A stretch of DNA of 64,000 nucleotides from Dictyophora rubrovolvata (lineage: Eukaryota; Basidiomycota; Agaricomycetes; Phallales; Phallaceae), in NCBI GenBank assembly GCA_029959195.1, contig CP114117.1, positions 806,001 through 870,000 of the forward strand. Reading direction: 5' to 3'. The notes under the pieces are model-generated. The model saw only the letters and a list, made by a program, of their open reading frames with translations, made no database searches and was not told where the DNA came from. Below, one piece after another: positions 10,411 through 20,963 of the stretch. Position 1 is the first letter of the stretch. Each line of letters opens with the position of its first letter. A program made the translations under genes and the position numbers.

Positions 10411-11436
10411 TATCTCCACGTCAAACATTCTTCCCCAAAAATGCATGTGTCTCTTCGGCAACGTAAACCCACTCACACTAAATACCTTTAACCGATGCCT
10501 CTTTTTTGGCCACCTAATAGGTGAGTTGATATAAACTCGGCAATAGTCCGAATACGGAGGAAAGATACTTCCATCTTTTCCAAAACGGATCACAGAATAG
10601 GAATAATGAACATGGACTTCTTCTACCGAATGGGGCATCATCGCAGGAAAGAGATGGAGGGATGGGTCCCTTGACCAAGCATCACGGTATTCAATGTATA
10701 TCACCCTCAAGTTCGGGAGGAGTCCCCACTGTTTGAATCGATGTCCGTTGACAAAATATGCCAGACCATCTCCCAATTGCCCTGGGTACTTTACAAAGTC
10801 GGGCTTCTTCCCTGGTTTGACCATACAATTGAACCGGTGTGGGTAGTCGCGTGATATAGTGTCCCAGATGGGACCGTACCCGCATCGACCCTGTGTGGGG
10901 AGGATAAATTTGAGTGAAAGGCACCTTGTATTCATGACGTCGGTGACAGGGCGTGAAGTGAGCTTGCGATACCAAATATAGTACATTACAGGACCAGCGA
11001 TAATCACTTCACGGTCGCATATAAAGGTCAAAATTTTGTGGAAGCGTTTGCAGACAAGCGGTGTGCATTTGATCAAATTTTCCACATCCTCCAAAGATAT
11101 CCCTGGTTCTGTCCACAAAATGAGGAATATGTTTTCCAAGAGCTCTTCGGGAAGAGAGAGTATGTTCATATAGGTCGTTGATTGAGGTGTGTGTGTGTCA
11201 CTGAATGGGTGGAAGATAACCCGATGAGTTGTTCGTAGCGCTCGTTCCTATATACGAAGGTGGGTAAAATGGATATCCCTGCACCGGAAGGGAGAATGAA
11301 GCGGAAAGTGAATTACATAGCACTGGTGGTGGTGGTGGCAGTGAGTGTGTCTGCGTTTTTCAGTCTTTCTTTCCACCAGATTTTGGATTCTCAAGTAGAA
11401 ACGCTGCGTCACCCGAAGGAACCACCTCTTTAATGA

Positions 11437-11723
11437 AAAAAGTTATGTTTTCTATAGGAGTAACAATACGAACCGGTGTATAAAATTCCTTCGTGCTGTG
11501 AAAAACTTCCATCCTGCATAATTCCGTCTTTCATAATTCCATCCTGAACAACGACCTCAGCATGCACAAAACCGTATGCTTCTTCGATCTGACTAGAATT
11601 TCCGGTTGTGTTCCTGTTCACGTTGCCGGCTGCGCTAATCAATGCGTCTGAGATGCCGACGTATGCTAAATCCAAAGTATTTGATCCACCCAGGTAACCT
11701 GGTTTATCCGCTCTATGGAATAC
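11437..11723 (-). pseudogene. 287-bp duplicated fragment of the PL8 lyase gene
   Basis: This block matches 3331-3617 of the lyase gene base for base at a constant offset of 8106 with no gaps. I count 10 differences, nine of them transitions (about 96.5% identity). It covers the end of one lyase exon (FHRADKPGYLGGSNT...ILYTG) and the start of the next intron, so it was copied as DNA rather than from mRNA. It has no start, catalytic toroid or downstream exons and cannot encode a lyase. It lies upstream of the F-box-like gene in the same orientation as the parent. Confidence 0.92.
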
Positions 11724-12337
11724 GAGCAAACCTCGAAAAGGTGCCTCCCGCAGTCAAAACGTTCTCATCATCTTTCCCGCAACTCGTGTCGCCGTGTTTT
11801 CATGTGCCCTGGCATTTCCCTCCTGTCAGACAGACTTTGTTTCCTTTGCAGTGCTTGTTTTATCAGCACCATACCCCCGTCGATTATGGTATCTCATCCG
11901 AGGCTGTCTCAACTTAGTAGTAGGGTGGGACATTTGTTTGCTTTACCAAACTGCCCGACACGGATTGGGGAATATTTATTGCGGGTTCCCAACCAAAACG
12001 CGATCGAGTAGCCAAGTTTATCTGCGTCGATCATAGACTCGAGCCCGTCGATCACTTTGGTTCAACACACGCACATAACGCTTCTTTCAATGGACCATAA
12101 ATACGAGGCGCACTGGCACGTCCCGGCCCATCACATTACTGACATGTGCTCCTTGCCCCGTTCTCCAAGTATCCAGAGCCCAGACCTGACGGGTCCAATG
12201 GCCAACATTTTTCTACCCGCGCGGCGGGTGTGACCCTGACCATTTAATCGATGGTTTACTGCGTGGTGAACGAGGGAATAGTTTGGGTAAGTTGCTAATC
12301 TGCTTCTGACGCGCCACTTCTCTCATTGGGATTCTAG
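11724..12337. other. no recognisable gene
   Basis: Plus-strand frames at 11642-12036 have no recognisable motifs. A possible intron at 12287-12337 leads into the next fragment. The exon before it would carry a stop in the required frame, so the upstream part is either decayed or modelled wrongly. Confidence 0.4.
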
Positions 12338-12851
12338 TCATATAGGGCCAATTTTCTTATGCCCATCTAAATGGCGACATGCCAGTGCAGATGCCTATAT
12401 GTCCGACACATACAATGCGAGTAAGCATGACATGACATCCGTTACACCTCGTTCAACCGCATAACTAGCCTCTCAGGTAATGACCTTTTTTTTTCCCGAC
12501 TTCTCATTGATAATTCAATATTTAGGTCCACGCGGCATTATCTTCGCACTCGAGCAATACCAAACATGGCGGTACTTTCGATGTCAGTGTTCTTACTGGA
12601 AGATTGTCAAGTTTTTGGAAGATGCGTTTTTCGATGAAGAAGTCAAAGAATTGGTGAATTGGTGGAATGAGTGAGTTCTGCAGTGTAGTTCATCGCTCTG
12701 AGTGACCCCAGCTGGTAGGCAAATCATCCCAACTACTCAACAAGATGCGGGTTCTCCCAAAGAAGTCGATTCGCTTGAAATCATGAAGATACAACTGAGG
12801 GAGAAGAAGCGTGCAGCACTAGCCAATCGCATAAACGACGTGCAGGTTTGA
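12338..12851 (+). pseudogene. remnant of an unknown fungal gene, last three exons
   Basis: Three exons are consistent in frame: 12338-12420 (HIGPIFLCPSKWRHASADAY), 12526-12670 (PRGIIFALEQYQTWRYF ... FDEEVKELVNWWNE) and 12719-12851 (QIIPTTQQDAGSPKEVDS to stop). I do not recognise the family. The last 50 residues are charged and helical. No acceptable 5' exon was found, so I treat it as a truncated gene, but an intact gene with an unrecognised 5' end is possible. The first intron is 105 nt, twice the local norm, and contains an internal CAG/GTAATG junction. Confidence 0.4.
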
Positions 12852-13483
12852 AATATGTAACAAACGGCGACTAGGTAAAAAACAGACAGTCAAGCCCACT
12901 GCACCAAATATGTGAAATAAATTTTTCACAGTATACATTGATTAATGTACATAATGTATTAATACATATCTATTATGAGAGAGCGGAATGACATTGGCCA
13001 TTGACAAAAACCTAAGCATTCAACATACATAGGTCTGCCCATGTGAGATTGATCTCATCGCAAGTATTCTGGCAGACTTATTGGTTTGCGCAATACTGTG
13101 AAGAATGCCCTTAGCCTCATGCTGCTTTCTCAGATCCAAATGCAGTTCCTTGTATACTCCTCATATGGTCAACCCAATAATTGTCACTAGCGTCGCTGAT
13201 CACATAACTATCACATGGAAAATAATATAAAGCTCATGCTACTTGTAACCCCTATTTAACTGACAAGCTATACGGGATGTTCGGTGTGTCGGATGGTCAT
13301 AAGGATTACGGATCTCACAAGCGCCTTTATGAGTGCCATTTTATTCATTCGGAATCATGCTCGCGGCTAACTGAGACAACCACGCTGATAGCACATGGTT
13401 TAATTATTACATTAACTGATAATTTCTTATTCTTATTCTTTTTTCATTTTTCTCTTTTCTCTTTTCATTTTTTTCTCTCAGTA
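12852..13483. other. intergenic / LOG promoter region
   Basis: AT-rich. A 65-nt pyrimidine tract (13415-13480) precedes the LOG start codon, typical of basidiomycete promoters. No other feature seen. Confidence 0.5.
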
Positions 13484-14491
13484 ATGACAACCCCCAATTA
13501 TCCTGACGCAATTGCTGTATTTTGCGGTTCCAGCCCTGGTACTAAACCCGAATTCGAACATGCTGCGAAATGTAAGTTGAGTCATCACTACTGTACTTGC
13601 CTACATCACAATTCTGTTCTTTAGCCATAGGCTCGGCGATTGCTAATGCGAAATTGGGTTTCGTTTATGGAGGTGGAAATAATGGATTGATGGGTAGTGC
13701 CTCAAAAGAGGCCATTCAGGCTGGAACAGAGGTTACTGGTTTGTGCATTTTAAAGCAGCCCCGGGATATGATATGAAAGTTTACATGACAACATAGGTGT
13801 AGTACCTTATGGGATGGTGAAAGATGGTAAAAACATTCGGTCTCCAGTTGCCCCTAATATCGGAGGTCTGAAGGGTATGGTGGAGCTTGAGGAAAATGGA
13901 CCGGAAAACGTAGGCAACCCTCAAAAATTCCAGAGTTTTTTTAATTTGATGCCTCTTCTCGTAGTTCAAGACTATAGTAGTTCAATCAATGCATGAAAGA
14001 AAAGTTGAGATGTCAAAACGTGTTAAAGGCTTCATAGGTCTTCCCGGCGGTTTCGGTACTTTTGAAGAGGTTATCTCCATTTGGCACTGGTCGATTTGAA
14101 ACTACGTACTTACTATTTATAGCTTTTGGAAGTTACGACATGGAGTCAGCTAGGAATTCACGAGAAACGTGCGTTTCTCTTTTTCTTCATGGTTTGCAGT
14201 GCAGTAACTGACGACTCATCAAAAGCTGTTGTGCTTGTAAACGTTTTGGGATTCTTTAATCCCCTTCGCGAATTAATCACCATGGCTGTCACAAGCGGGT
14301 TTATTCAACCCACCAATGTTGGACTCGTTGTATTCGTTGATGGTCCTGCAGACTTGTCTGAACATCTTACTTATGACTGGGGAGCCCATGCTCTTGAAGC
14401 TTTACAAAGGTGGAAGAAGCCTGAAGGATTTCCAACTGGGTACAATTGGGATTGGGAAAAGAAGCTTTCTGACGGGCTAGACCTAACTTGA
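13484..14491 (+). CDS. LOG-family cytokinin riboside 5'-monophosphate phosphoribohydrolase-like protein
   Basis: Six exons (13484-13571, 13625-13738, 13797-13909, 13965-14069, 14123-14168, 14226-14491) give 243 aa. The Rossmann-type fold opens [15 protein letters not shown]. The nucleotide loop reads [11 protein letters not shown]. The family signature is [10 protein letters not shown], spanning the active-site PGGxGTxxE motif, preceded by MHERKVEM with its conserved Arg. LOG enzymes release the base from nucleoside monophosphates; in plants and some fungi this activates cytokinins. The older label lysine decarboxylase is not supported. Length matches the family. The fifth intron is 57 nt and has no in-frame stop, so retention would add 19 residues without breaking the frame. 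Confidence 0.93.
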
Positions 14492-14728
14492 AAAACTAGA
14501 ATCTTTTCATTCATTTTTACTGGGCTCGCAAAATATTTCTCTAAAATACCATTTGACCCCGCAAACAAAGTTAGAAACCTATCTAGAAGTAAAAGCAATA
14601 GATTATATTTGAAACTCCCAGGAAAGAGAGCCCTTGCAAGATTACCGCGATCGCACTGTTGGGGTTTATTCAACTCAAGCGCGACCCACTGGCACCATAT
14701 CCGGCGCGTCACAAACCCACCTCTAGAC

Positions 14729-15978
14729 ATGGTACCCCATGGGGCGAGAGCAGGACGCTGTATTACTATGGCCTGTTTACGGCGGAATTGTAAAGTATTT
14801 TTCACTTCTAAGAAATAATTAACCTTACTTTAAACAGTTATTCATTCTACATCCTACCAATATGCAGTGACAAAGTTTGCCATGCCAGCAATGTCCCCTA
14901 CTATGACTGAAGGCGGAATTGCTCAATGGAAGAAAACGGAGGGTGAATCATTTACGGCAGGAGATGTTCTTTTAGAAATAGTAAGCTTTTCAACTTTTGC
15001 TTTGAGTCTGAATGTATGTTTTTCTGAGCAGTATTGTAGGAAACTGACAAAGCGACAATCGACGTGGAAGCGCAAGACGACGGTATTGTTGGAAAGATCA
15101 TCGTATGTTTCCCAATATATCATGTAAAGCTCCTGTAGCTGATATAAAGCTTTGAGGCACCGAATGGTTCAAAAAATATTGCTGTAGGCAAAATCATTGC
15201 ATTGCTTGCTCAAGAAGGGGACGACATATCGAACTTGGAAGTACCCAAAGAAGAAGTCTCTCCATCTAAAGAACCTGAAAAGGCTCCGACTCCATCACAA
15301 TCCTCGAACCCTGCTCCTCAAAATGCGTCAACCTCTGCTCCAAGTACTACGTCATCGCATGTTCATGCTGAACTCGGCCGACCACTGTTCCCTTCTGTAC
15401 AAAGGTTACTTAAAGAGAACCAAGTATCCAGTATTGAGGACATAAAGGGTTATATTTCCTGTTTGATTTGCTTCCGGGGCTATTTATTCAAATATTGCAG
15501 GTACCGGCATTCGAGGGATGATAACCAAAGGTGATCTCCTGGCTTTCCTTGGCAAGGCATCGGGTCCAAATGGGACATTCAAGAATAATACTCCAACTCC
15601 CTCTGTTTATAAATCTCAAGCTGTTTCATCTAAAACCCCTTCAGCTCCAGTAAAAGTGCGTTATCTTCGGTGTGTCAGCTGCAGTTGAGATTGATAATTG
15701 CACAGGCTCCTTTGGATCCCGTTGGTATCCGTCAGGCTGTATTAACCGCTTTCATGGCTGATTCGTTACGGCGTCGTACACCTCTTCCAACACAAGGTAT
15801 GCTGACAGTATATAGTCGTGCCGTTGAATAAGTAATCAATGCATTTCCAGTTCCATCGACGGCTGACTCTGTTATTGCCGATTACTTACCCGGTGCGGTT
15901 GCGCCGAAAGTAGCGAATCCTGATCCCGTGGCGGTGCAAACAGCACCTTCAAACAATTACCTAGATGGATTATATTAA
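14729..15978 (+). CDS. PDX1: pyruvate dehydrogenase complex protein X (E3-binding protein)
   Basis: Seven exons (14729-14789, 14838-14980, 15040-15102, 15157-15448, 15501-15655, 15706-15796, 15851-15978) give 310 aa, or 297 if the second ATG at 14768 is used. An Arg/Ser-rich N-terminus (ACLRRNFIHSTSYQYA) looks like a mitochondrial presequence. The lipoyl domain follows (FAMPAMSPTMTEGGIAQW, with the lipoylated Lys in ETDKATIDVEA). After a Pro/Ser/Ala linker comes the peripheral-subunit-binding domain (GRPLFPSVQRLLKEN ... GTGIRGMITKGDLLAFLG). The acetyltransferase catalytic core of E2 is absent, which separates PDX1 from LAT1. It anchors dihydrolipoamide dehydrogenase in the complex. It is convergent with RAD1, the stops being 49 bp apart. 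Confidence 0.92.
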
Positions 15979-16027
15979 GATATACATAATAAGTTTACAC
16001 ATAGCAAATGCAATTCTTAAACTTCTT

Positions 16028-17552
16028 CTAATCTTCATTCAAAGGGAGACACTAAGTGACTTAAGATGTCGGAAGTGAAGTTCCTGAATAAAATATACTA
16101 ACGCGAAATTCAATGAATATCCCAGGTCCAGCAGCTGTCATCATAAACTGTAAACTTAAGAGGCCATCTTGATCGATTCGTAACGAAGTTTTCAGAGATG
16201 TTTGCATAGCCTTTAATGCGGAGGCGATATGAGTCATTCGGTAGGTGAACTTGACGGGGTTCAGACATTCGAAGGTTTCTAATACATCTCGAGCATAGGG
16301 GTAATCCATCTACATTACGCGTATACATTAAACTTCAAATGATGCACAAAGTAAGGCTTACTTGAGTACTGCCAAATGTCCCTTCGGCGGTTATGCGTAA
16401 TGTAGCTTTAGACTTCGGTTGTGCATTATTAGAGTTAGTTTCCTCTGAAGCTGGTATCCCCAAAAATGTCAGTTTATCGCACGATGGGTCCAACTCTAGA
16501 AGAGCATCACTAAGCCAAGAAGACTGTTTTTCTTTTCCTTCAAAAGGGGAGTTGTTTAGACTGGGTTTATGCAAGAACATACCCGCAATATAATCTTAAT
16601 TACTCTACAAAGGGAGTGAGGAAGGTTTCGCATCTACTAAAAGAGAATCAGAAATCAGGCTCACTTTAGAGAATCATCGAAAGGGAGCCCAGCTACACCC
16701 TCTTCTTCAGTTGTTTGAATTTCGCAGGTAGTTATTGGACCTGATGCGTCTTCCGCCCTATGACGACGATGAATTTATGTGCGTGGCGGTGCTACAATAA
16801 ATGCTGGAGTAATATACTTACAAAATCAGAACAAGGGGGTGTCCTTGACCAGCGTAAGTCATGCGCATCCCTGTTTTCTTCCCGTCGCTACCGGGAAAGA
16901 ATCTATCCAATGTGGTATTCCCTTTGGGTAAAACAATCTTCCTTCTCCTCTCGTTTTGGCCCTGATCTTCGTCTGAATCGTCAGACTGACCAGCCCATCG
17001 TTTTCTGCGTTTATCGTTGTTTCCATTTCCATAAAGGAGAGTAGAAGTTCCTGATCCAAATATGTTCAAACATTCGAGAACAGTACCCAGATGAATGTAA
17101 AACAATGTGTGCTCTTCCTTGTCCGATTCTTGGGAAGCCTGCGTCTGCTCAGGCTCGTCGTTTTCGGAAATTTCGGGGTTATAATGATATTCGTCAAATA
17201 TTTCACAAGGAATATATGCATTAGCTTTGGGAAAGAAAACGCTTTTAGGTATGGTCTACGCATGATTTACACTCGCTCGTACCGACCAGCATCTTCGCAT
17301 CCTCCACTACAACTGCTAAACCGGCATTTGAGATGGCGACCGCGGCCGTCTTACGAATTTGACCAGGTTTTATATGAGATCAATAAGAAGATTCACATAC
17401 CGCGTTGAAATTGACGGCACGTAGGATGGTAACAAAAGGTCGAACATCGTGCATAGCTGCGACTAAGACATTGCTCTGATTTAAAGCAGTAGGTGGCTCG
17501 TTGTTATGTGGGAGACTCAAAAATAAGATATCACCTGCTGATTTTGAGACAT
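16028..17552 (-). CDS. RAD1: RAD1, subunit of the 9-1-1 DNA-damage checkpoint clamp
   Basis: Nine exons (17535-17552, 17401-17475, 17283-17349, 16822-17224, 16665-16757, a 22-nt exon 16583-16604, 16362-16523, 16103-16309, 16028-16051) give 356 aa. Diagnostic blocks: VLVAAMHDVRPFVTILRAV; VVVEDAKMLVANAYIP; SSWLSDALLELDPSCDKLTF; GTFGSTQMDYPYARDVLETF; SLRIDQDGLLSLQFMM; and the C-terminal IEFRCLPLNED. RAD1 forms a PCNA-like ring with Rad9 and Hus1 that is loaded at damaged DNA to activate the ATR/Mec1 kinase. A basic/acidic insert of about 60 residues (NDKRRKRW...DDSDEDQGQNERRR) interrupts the fold in exon 4 and is probably a surface loop. Confidence 0.92.
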
Positions 17553-17936
17553 TTCAATTTGGGTTTCAGCCGCCGAAACACGATAAGAAACCGTGAAAAA
17601 TTAGGTTGGGAACTGAGGTGAAGTTTGACAACCGCGTTCATGCTAAGTACGTGACACGCTCCGAACAGTTTAGTGGCAGGCGCGGTCGCAAGCCCGGAGC
17701 TCAACACCGCTATCTCCACGGTTTCTAGGATAATATATAATATACAAATACAATTGCTTTAGATTATATTTTAACCGCTATTAATAGTTATTTTATTTAC
17801 TTGAAATAAATAAAGAAAGTTGTTTGACTATAACAATATTCATGATGCGATCGAGAAAACAATGAGGAGAGGTTGACTAAAAAACAATGCGTCTCGATAA
17901 GCCTCCAGTAAATCAATGATATCCTTTACCGGGGAG
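17553..17936. other. intergenic region upstream of RAD1
   Basis: Contains the RAD1 promoter (minus) and the 3' end of the next minus-strand gene. AT-rich after 17730. Nothing else seen. Confidence 0.5.
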
Positions 17937-18998
17937 CTATGGTATGGAATCGGATGGACTGCGGATGGCGCTTTCTGGGACATCAACCGAACTCGAAGGT
18001 GTCAAATACATTGCGTTCTGCGGACCAGCGCAGAACAGTATGGGAACGGGATCATTTTCTGAGGGTATTGAAAGACTCAATACGGGATAATTTTTGGCGA
18101 CGCGAGCCTGTATCCGTGGAGGAAGGTGAGCCATGGGGTCCGACGAACCAGACGGCGGACGTGATAGTTTGTTGGGAATGCGATGAACTTGAATTTCATC
18201 CATCATGGCACCAGGTGCTCTGATAAAATCCGCTATCGCCACAAATAGAGTATCGTCCCAAGATCCTGGCATATGACCTTCAGGGATGAAGCGCATTAGG
18301 ACTAGAGTATCTGATTCGGTGGCTGGATCATTTATCATGTCTTGATAGAGAGTCTCCAGTAGTTTGTCGGGAAGGGATGTTGAATATCGATAGCTGTTAT
18401 AGGAGGCTTCTTTACGCATCTTTGTTCTGAATGAGCCTAAGGACGTGTTCGAACGGTAGACGTCCAGATAGAGCCATAATTGTTTGCTACATCTGAGAGA
18501 GATTGTGATAATGGAAGTTATATTGCGAGTGTCGACGGAAGATCCCGTGGTTTGGGATGGAGGAGGTATGGCAAGATGAAAAAGGGGACATGATTGTCGG
18601 TCGAGGAAGGAGTATATTGGTGCATAGAATGGAGGTAATGAGAGAAAAGGGTAGTCTGGTAGTGCCTGCTGTCCCACGTCTGGGGATGTTTGTGCGTAAA
18701 TATGCTTCGTGGACCTGCCAGTATCCTGCCAGATCATCAAGCGTTCGATGGCAGCGAAGTCGACCTCCTGGGACCGATGTTCGTCTTCTTCCGATATGAA
18801 ACATGACTTTGAATAGATGGAAGTGCTGCTTTGATTTGAGGACTCGTATAATTGAATTGGTGTGTAAAACGCGAACATGCCATCTTCAAGCGTAAATGAA
18901 TTGTCAAGTGCACCAGTCTGCGGATTTGGTTCCAAATGGCTCGTCTTGTCTACATTGTAGCGGGTCGAGTCCAAATTGTTCGCTCGTACTCTTTGCAT
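17937..18998 (-). CDS. hypothetical protein, 353 aa
   Basis: A long open exon with no recognisable domain, signal peptide or membrane segment. It contains Pro/Ser-rich stretches (FLSLPPFYAPIYSF) and a conserved-looking core (TLVLMRFIPEGHMPGSWDDT, then PPRIQARVAKNYPVLSLSIP). The last 30 residues are Ser/Pro rich. The start is uncertain. An upstream exon beginning at ATG 19204 (MTARHDVVNFLNGAINW) followed by GTGAGT looks real. Joining it requires a second short intron starting GTAAGT near 19012, and my frames do not close perfectly. Treat the N-terminus as unresolved. Confidence 0.55.
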   Translation of the reverse strand: MQRVRANNLDSTRYNVDKTSHLEPNPQTGALDNSFTLEDGMFAFYTPIQLYESSNQSSTSIYSKSCFISEEDEHRSQEVDFAAIERLMIWQDTGRSTKHIYAQTSPDVGQQALPDYPFLSLPPFYAPIYSFLDRQSCPLFHLAIPPPSQTTGSSVDTRNITSIITISLRCSKQLWLYLDVYRSNTSLGSFRTKMRKEASYNSYRYSTSLPDKLLETLYQDMINDPATESDTLVLMRFIPEGHMPGSWDDTLFVAIADFIRAPGAMMDEIQVHRIPNKLSRPPSGSSDPMAHLPPRIQARVAKNYPVLSLSIPSENDPVPILFCAGPQNAMYLTPSSSVDVPESAIRSPSDSIP

Positions 18999-19564
18999 GT
19001 TTCCAGACTTACACGAACGAATTGCTGGAATCAGGATGATAGAAGAAGTCGTTGCTTATTTATTTATTTACTCACTATTCTTGGGGCATAGTTACGGCTA
19101 GTTATCGGAGAGGTGTCCCAGGAGACGGCCGGCGGCATCAAATCTGGTGCGCACCAATTGATTGCTCCGTTGAGAAAATTAACAACATCGTGCCTAGCCG
19201 TCATCGTGCAGGTGATTGCCGTTTGGTATAGTCGGAGAGTCGCAGTGTCCGGTTAATGAAGGCGCTTAGTCATTGCCGCTTTGGCAACTATCCTTGGCAG
19301 CCAGCTTGCGATTGGCTCAAGCCAGGACTTCTGCTGTGAAGCTAAGGACAAAAGTGCGCATAACTACAAACTTCACTACAGTCTTGCCATAGCGTCTCTA
19401 CTTGACTGTGGCTATCAGGTTGTTGGTCTCTAATGAAGACTGGAGACTTTCCGTTGTTTCGCCGGATATTGCTTTATTGTCCCTTTAAATATTATTCAAA
19501 AAAAATCAAGTATATAATACAAAAATCCAGGGTATTAGATCTGAATACAACCTAAATAGAGTAG
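18999..19564. other. possible 5' exon of the hypothetical gene, then intergenic
   Basis: On the minus strand 19080-19204 is an open segment with a start codon and a good donor. The rest, to 19564, is noncoding and holds the 3' end of the glucosyltransferase gene. Confidence 0.4.
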
Positions 19565-20963
19565 CTACACGACCTTCATTGCTTCTCCGCGAGAAGTGAT
19601 ACGGTACTTTTGTCCTCTCCACTCTACTTCGTTCCCAAAGACAGCATAAAGAAAAATAGGAAATGCAAGCAACTCTCGATAAACCCATGCCCGGAAAAAA
19701 GTCCAAAGTCTGGATCGAGGAAGTGGTTCTCCAGCAAGTGTAGATAGGATATCGACATCGACCATAAGCCATAAGGAGAAATGTATAGGGATGAAAGTCC
19801 AGAAAGGAATCATTAAAAGTGAATGGATCGCCCATGCGCTGAGAAGTCCTGATAGGACTGACTCCGTAAAGGGTTCCAGTAATGTGGCGACAAGGACCAT
19901 ATGCTTTCGCACTCGTATCCAGCGAATTCTTCGCCAAATATACCCAGATAAATTCATATCTCCGATAGCGTTTAAGGCAACATCACAAGATATCCCATGA
20001 CGAACATCTAGCTCATGCCATAACGCAGCCCCAATGGTGTTATCTTCAGCAAGGAAACGGCCAAAGGCAGCTAAACCATATACTTCCGATGGTGGGAAAA
20101 CTGGGGTCTTGGATGGGGGTTTCAGCGTTGCAGTCAAACGGTTGATATCAGACTTCCGGTATAAATTTGACTTGCCGACCACACATGAGTCAAGGGCGAG
20201 AGCATTAATGGCGATGTACATTTTCGCGTGGTTAGTATTCAGGAAGGCTTCTTCCACGCGGGCACCAAGAAGATTTTCAGTCGTAAAAGCGAGGGGAACA
20301 TGGTGAACAAGGGCAACCCGACGCTTTCCTGGCTTATCAGGTACAAAAGAGGACTCCGGCGGGTCGAGAACGTCAACGGCCCGTGCTAGAGCACCATGTG
20401 CAAGTTGTATATTCGAATCAATAACCCAGAGGATGTCATATTTTGCTGCTTGAAATGATCGCATTAAGTTATTAACTTTGGGGTTTACGCCTACGACTTC
20501 TTCGCCTGAAATAGTTTGATATAAGCTTAAAAGAACAAACACAACAAAAGGAAGCCTGCCTATAATTAAGGTAGCATCTACTTGTGGATATTTTTCAAGA
20601 AGCTCTTTAACCACAGGAACTGCTTGATCGTTCTCCTTGGCTACCGCGAGTAGAACTTCGAACTTGGGGTAGTCTTGCTTGAAAGAGGATTCGATATTCT
20701 CGAACAGATTGGCATCAAGGCCCTTTAAAGGTCGAATAATAGAAACTCCCGGCACTTGATCTGGCGGCAATGATGCCAAAGGAGATCGAGGACGTATTCG
20801 ATACCGTTTTCGTCTTGGAATAACGATGTCACTGGTATTGAAAACGATCGACTTCTAGGAAAATCACATACGCGACATGCCATCCCAGAAGTCCAATGCC
20901 CCATAATACGACGTACCACACAAGAAAAGCACACGCCGCCCAGAACTGGACAGTCGACGACAT
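19565..20963 (-). CDS. ceramide glucosyltransferase (GT21)
   Basis: Three exons (20872-20963, 20560-20831, 19565-20505) give 434 aa. An N-terminal membrane anchor (FLVWYVVLWGIGLLGWHVA) is followed by the GT21 catalytic domain: GVSIIRPLKG, VNPKVNNLMRSF, ILWVIDSNI, RFLAEDNTIG and the RRIRW (R/QxxRW) motif. C-terminal membrane segments follow. The enzyme transfers glucose from UDP-glucose to ceramide on the Golgi/ER face, making glucosylceramide needed for hyphal growth. The second intron (20506-20559, 54 nt) has a GC donor and no in-frame stop; retention would insert 18 residues after LIIG. The gene is head-to-head with SCAP. Confidence 0.93.

Larger units (their letters stand above)
8453..11169 (-). 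pseudogene. F-box-like gene interrupted by a Tc1/mariner insertion
   Basis: The 5' part (11169 to 10411) encodes 253 codons. It starts with an F-box-like segment (SLPEELLENIFLILW...LVCKRFHKIL) and continues with a region containing LLPNLRVIYIEYRDAW and ends FGRMFDVEI-like. Reading then runs into the transposon. The 3' part (8818 to 8453) resumes FKVDGVEVCTEDNTEWDL in the same frame and ends at a stop 121 codons later. Without the element and one TA copy the two halves form a continuous 374-residue frame, so the gene was probably intact until recently. F-box proteins usually recruit substrates to SCF ubiquitin ligases. The substrate is unknown. No other lesion is seen. A short intron in the last 100 bp cannot be excluded. 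Confidence 0.75.
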
